Positions 13,221 to 15,755 of a stretch of 15,755 nucleotides of DNA are shown one piece after another. The DNA comes from CAZDIO01 sp964505555 (lineage in GTDB: Bacteria > Bdellovibrionota_C > UBA2361 > SZUA-149 > CAZDIO01): the NCBI GenBank assembly GCA_964505555.1, contig CAZDIO010000096.1, positions 1 to 15,755 of the forward strand. The letters run 5' to 3'. Each line of letters opens with the position of its first letter. The stretch's first letter is position 1. Both the position numbers and the translations under genes were made by a program. The notes beneath the pieces were generated by a model. That model was given only the letters and a program-made list of their open reading frames with translations, was not told where the DNA came from and made no database searches.

Positions 13221-15005
13221 ATGCTTAAAAAGTCATCTTCTGTCTCTCGTCACTCTTGCCTTATTGTGTGGCTCTCACTTGTTCTCATCCCACTTTTTAT
13301 CCTCCCTGGGTGCAAATCAAAAAACGAAGAAAAGGTTGGTGAGCAGCATTCTACTAAAGCATCCTCTTCTGCGTTTGATTTAAAAGGGAGCCTAATCGCC
13401 ATGCTCCCCCCAAATACCCTTGGATTTTTTGAGTGGAACGCCACCGGCAAAGCATACGAACGCTTTACCACCTCCCCATGGGCATCTGAGTTATTCCCGA
13501 TGAAGAGCTTTGCGAGTCAGGCAGCAGATGCGCCACGAATGATTACCATTCTTGAAAAAGCAGGAATCGATCCTTATCAACGCGCAACTTGGGAGCAGTT
13601 ATTCTCTCGAGCTGTAATTTTTTCTACCCCCGCAAAACTTGGCTCTGAAAATACACCCGCCGATAATGCCCCACTTACTTTTTCAATCTATTTTGAAAGT
13701 GACAAGAAAGTTGATCTCACGCAGAAACTTACTTCCGTTCGAAATGAGCTCCAAAACGGAGGTATCCTTACCGAAGAGGAAACTCTCCAAGGAGGAAAAG
13801 CATATAAGGTCAATACCGATCAGTTCCGGTTACAATCAGCATCAGCAGCGCAACCAAAGTCAAACCCCTTGATACTCTCTATCGGGTGGAAAGGTTCACG
13901 TGGAATGATCTCCACATCTTCTTGGCTAGTTCAGGCAGTTCTTGGCACCGGTTTTAACGCGCTTCCAGCAATTGTAGAGAAAACTCAATTTGTAAAAAGC
14001 ACTCAGGGCTTTCCTGACTATAAAGAGACCATCGGCTTTGCGTATTTCGACATCAGTGAGACACTTAAACATCTTCCAAAGCTCCCTGCACAAGGTGGTA
14101 CAAGTAATGCAGAAATGATTACCAGTACCCCATTTACTTCATTCTCATTTGTTTCATCGATGACAGATGTCCCAAACAGTTACGGTCGTCTCTTCTATGA
14201 ACCACTCACCGATCAACATAAACAGTGGTTTGGTGCAATCCATGCTTCAGCTTCTGAAGCACTCCTCCCCGCTATTCCCTCAAACCCGCTGATCTTTTTC
14301 AGCATTGATGGAAAAACCATTGAGGAGTTTAAAGAGCTCGCTCTTGGAGAGCAGGCGAAGGCAAACCCTGAATTGAAAAAGCAACTTGAAGCATTTGCAG
14401 GATTAAAACGTGTGGGAATTGCGGCACGCGTTGCAGGAGTTGGTCAGTCCATACTTCCTATTCCCGATGTAGTAGTCCTGATTGAAACTGATAATCCAAA
14501 AGCTGTAAAAGAGGGATTAATCAATGTAATCACAACTGTTAGTGCTAGTTCCGCCCAGGAGATGCCAATGACGTGGAGCGATAGAACGATTGAGAACGTT
14601 CCAGTCAAAGCGATGATCAGCCCAATCGGTGTTGGTGTGTTTCTTACTGAGCAGAAAAATTTAGTGATTGTAACCTCTTCAGAACCGCAACTCCAAGCGC
14701 TCCTTCGAAATATTGCTCAGAAGCCAAACTCAGAGCTTCCTGGCTCTGTGCAGCAGGTTCTTACTACTGAACCAAATGTGGGGAATCTTCTGATTAGCTT
14801 CCAACAAGTAGGAGCGTTTATGGAGAATATGGGTGGGCTCCTCTCTATGTATGCTCCTCAAAGCGAAGGGGGGAAGACCCTTCTGAGCCCAGAGAGTATT
14901 GAAAAGGTAAAGAAGATGGGGATGATGGTAGGTTCAGTTACCGTTGAGAAGGACTCAATCGGTTTTAAAAGCTTCTATCAGGCAGACCAGAAAAAAGCGG
15001 GATAA
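13221..15005 (+). CDS. Large lipoprotein, DUF3352-like
   Basis: This 594-residue protein begins with a basic N-terminus, a hydrophobic stretch and ILPGC, so Cys31 should be lipidated. The mature part opens LKGSLIAMLPPNTLGFFEWN, and later come segments such as GLKRVGIAARVAGVG, PDVVVLIETDNPKAVKEGL and GVGVFLTEQKNLVIVTSSEP. This succession (LPxxTLGF, then repeated strand-helix units ending in 'is it visible or not' type VIVTSS) resembles DUF3352, a family of large periplasmic proteins of unknown role; I rate that match as likely but not proven. It may contain two to three copies of a similar alpha/beta unit. GGGGTG precedes the ATG at a suitable distance. It probably forms its own transcript; a hairpin lies just after its stop. 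No enzymatic residues are apparent. Confidence 0.7.
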   Translation: MLKKSSSVSRHSCLIVWLSLVLIPLFILPGCKSKNEEKVGEQHSTKASSSAFDLKGSLIAMLPPNTLGFFEWNATGKAYERFTTSPWASELFPMKSFASQAADAPRMITILEKAGIDPYQRATWEQLFSRAVIFSTPAKLGSENTPADNAPLTFSIYFESDKKVDLTQKLTSVRNELQNGGILTEEETLQGGKAYKVNTDQFRLQSASAAQPKSNPLILSIGWKGSRGMISTSSWLVQAVLGTGFNALPAIVEKTQFVKSTQGFPDYKETIGFAYFDISETLKHLPKLPAQGGTSNAEMITSTPFTSFSFVSSMTDVPNSYGRLFYEPLTDQHKQWFGAIHASASEALLPAIPSNPLIFFSIDGKTIEEFKELALGEQAKANPELKKQLEAFAGLKRVGIAARVAGVGQSILPIPDVVVLIETDNPKAVKEGLINVITTVSASSAQEMPMTWSDRTIENVPVKAMISPIGVGVFLTEQKNLVIVTSSEPQLQALLRNIAQKPNSELPGSVQQVLTTEPNVGNLLISFQQVGAFMENMGGLLSMYAPQSEGGKTLLSPESIEKVKKMGMMVGSVTVEKDSIGFKSFYQADQKKAG

Positions 15006-15008
15006 TCA

Positions 15009-15051
15009 GCTTAGAACCTGTTTTATTCTACAAAACTGTGTTTTTCTAAGC
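15009..15051 (+). terminator. Hairpin just after the DUF3352-like gene
   Basis: GCTTAGAA (15009-15016) pairs with TTCTAAGC (15044-15051), and GTTTT/AAAAC can pair inside. It begins 3 nt after the stop codon. A T5 tract follows only some 10 nt later, so termination is plausible but not certain. Confidence 0.3.
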
Positions 15052-15164
15052 AGTTAGCCTATTTTTGAAGTGCAACCCGGTTTTTCTTGGATAAGGGGGT
15101 GTGCGTGTTGTTGATTACCCAGCTGCCAGTTAGCAGCTAGAAACGAGAGTGAAGGATTAAGCCA

Positions 15165-15572
15165 ATGTTTGAAATCACTGCTGATAATATGCCAGTTCGG
15201 AGCGTTACAAACACGAACTATACGACAGTTTCTTCGGTTGAAAGGTTCAAAGGAACAACTTCAATAATGATTCTTGGATTCTCTCTTTGTTTTCTCCAAG
15301 CAATGGACGGACTTTTGACAGCGATTGGGATCAGTCGCTACGGCCATGCGATTGAAGGAAACCCCCTTCTTCGTTCATTGATGGAAGAATATGGCCATGG
15401 TCTTACACTGATGACGACAAAGCTTTTTGCAATCTCAATTGTAATTATGCTTACCCTCATCGCACACAAAATTTCTTGGGTAAAAAATGCTCTCGGAGCA
15501 CTTAACTGCATCTACCTCTTTGGCGCAGTGCTTCCCTGGGCGTATATTCTGTTTATTAATCCCAACAGCTAG
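15165..15572 (+). CDS. Small polytopic membrane protein, DUF5658-like
   Basis: This 135-residue protein has a polar N-terminus and then three to four hydrophobic helices (about 32-57, 80-100 and 107-130). FLQAMDGLLTAIGISRYG, followed by EGNPLLRSLMEEYG and a lysine at 86 (TTKLFAI), reproduces the DxxxT, NPL and K pattern of DUF5658, a family of small inner-membrane proteins of unknown function. GAAGGA at 15151-15156, 8 nt before the ATG, fixes the start. A short inverted repeat (AGCTGC/GCAGCT, 15121-15138) lies in the leader. The gene ends just before a strong intrinsic terminator, so it is the last gene of its transcript. Its function and any tie to the lipoprotein gene upstream are unknown. 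Confidence 0.75.
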   Translation: MFEITADNMPVRSVTNTNYTTVSSVERFKGTTSIMILGFSLCFLQAMDGLLTAIGISRYGHAIEGNPLLRSLMEEYGHGLTLMTTKLFAISIVIMLTLIAHKISWVKNALGALNCIYLFGAVLPWAYILFINPNS

Positions 15573-15593
15573 ATCTTTATTTACTTACGCTTT

Positions 15594-15632
15594 AAACCCG
15601 GAGCTGGCATAAAAACCAACTCCGGGTTTTTT
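15594..15632 (+). terminator. Strong intrinsic terminator
   Basis: AAACCCGGAG (15594-15603) pairs perfectly with CTCCGGGTTT (15620-15629), and the stem continues past one mismatch with TGG/CCA around an 8-nt loop. Six Ts (15627-15632) end it. The A-run on the other side lets it also work on the minus strand. It lies 22 nt after the stop of the DUF5658-like gene. Confidence 0.93.
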
Positions 15633-15755
15633 ATTGAAGTTTCTACACCTTCCCCCTTCTGTCTCTCCATGCCCCCCTGCTCTGTTTAATAAAAATAGCG
15701 CACAAAATCATTTGCGTTGTTCAATTTTAGATGTAACCGAACCTTCCTGTCGTGG

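Noticed and set aside
12122..15147. 13-nt repeat AGCTAGAAACGAG at 12122-12134 and 15135-15147
   Set aside because: By simple counting one or two repeated 13-mers are expected by chance in a window this long, and the contexts do not match further.

Overview
The window reads as chromosomal DNA of a Gram-negative bacterium. It has at least two lipoproteins with lipoboxes, a complete bifunctional (p)ppGpp synthetase/hydrolase directly behind the RNA polymerase omega gene, a phosphatidylserine synthase, and TadE/TadG-type pseudopilins. The mixture of household genes with large unfamiliar exported proteins would fit a 'delta-proteobacterial' type of lineage (Myxococcota, Bdellovibrionota and relatives). 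That placement is a guess from gene content, not something the sequence proves. There is no rRNA, tRNA, CRISPR array, transposase, phage gene or plasmid function that I can see.

Layout. 1-71: a 22-bp-arm palindrome at the window edge. 228-2648 (+): a tight three-gene operon of two TadE-like pseudopilins and a TadG-like protein with a von Willebrand A domain, for cell-surface pilus or adhesion work. 2656-2958 (-): a YciI-family enzyme, convergent with that operon. 3181-3327: an intergenic leader that can fold into a three-way-junction structure around the Shine-Dalgarno sequence of the GNAT acetyltransferase gene at 3328-3894. 4068-4418 (+): an ArsC/Spx-family thioredoxin-fold protein. 4419-4881: non-coding, with a striking 116-nt nested palindrome (4546-4661). 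4882-5067 (-): a 61-residue one-helix membrane protein. 5322-7753 (-): rpoZ and spoT, transcribed together from a good sigma-70-type promoter. 7963-8772 (+): pssA, preceded by a tandem 16-bp repeat. 8765-10258 (-): a large membrane-anchored protein with a C-terminal SH3-like domain. 10324-12127 (+): an unknown lipoprotein overlapping a CPBP (CAAX-type) protease gene. 12284-13048 (+): an unknown exported protein. 13221-15005 (+): a DUF3352-like lipoprotein. 15165-15572 (+): a DUF5658-like membrane protein, followed by a textbook terminator.

Working together. rpoZ-spoT is a conserved stringent-response pair. The Tad trio is a self-contained pseudopilin set without its assembly ATPase in view. 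The block from 8765 to 15572 is almost entirely envelope proteins (SH3-like, two lipoproteins, an intramembrane protease, an exported protein, a small polytopic protein), so it looks like an envelope-related neighbourhood, but no established pathway joins its members.

The best candidates for something undescribed are the structured leader of the acetyltransferase gene, the nested palindrome at 4546-4661, the stand-alone Tad-like trio, and the unfamiliar envelope protein block.
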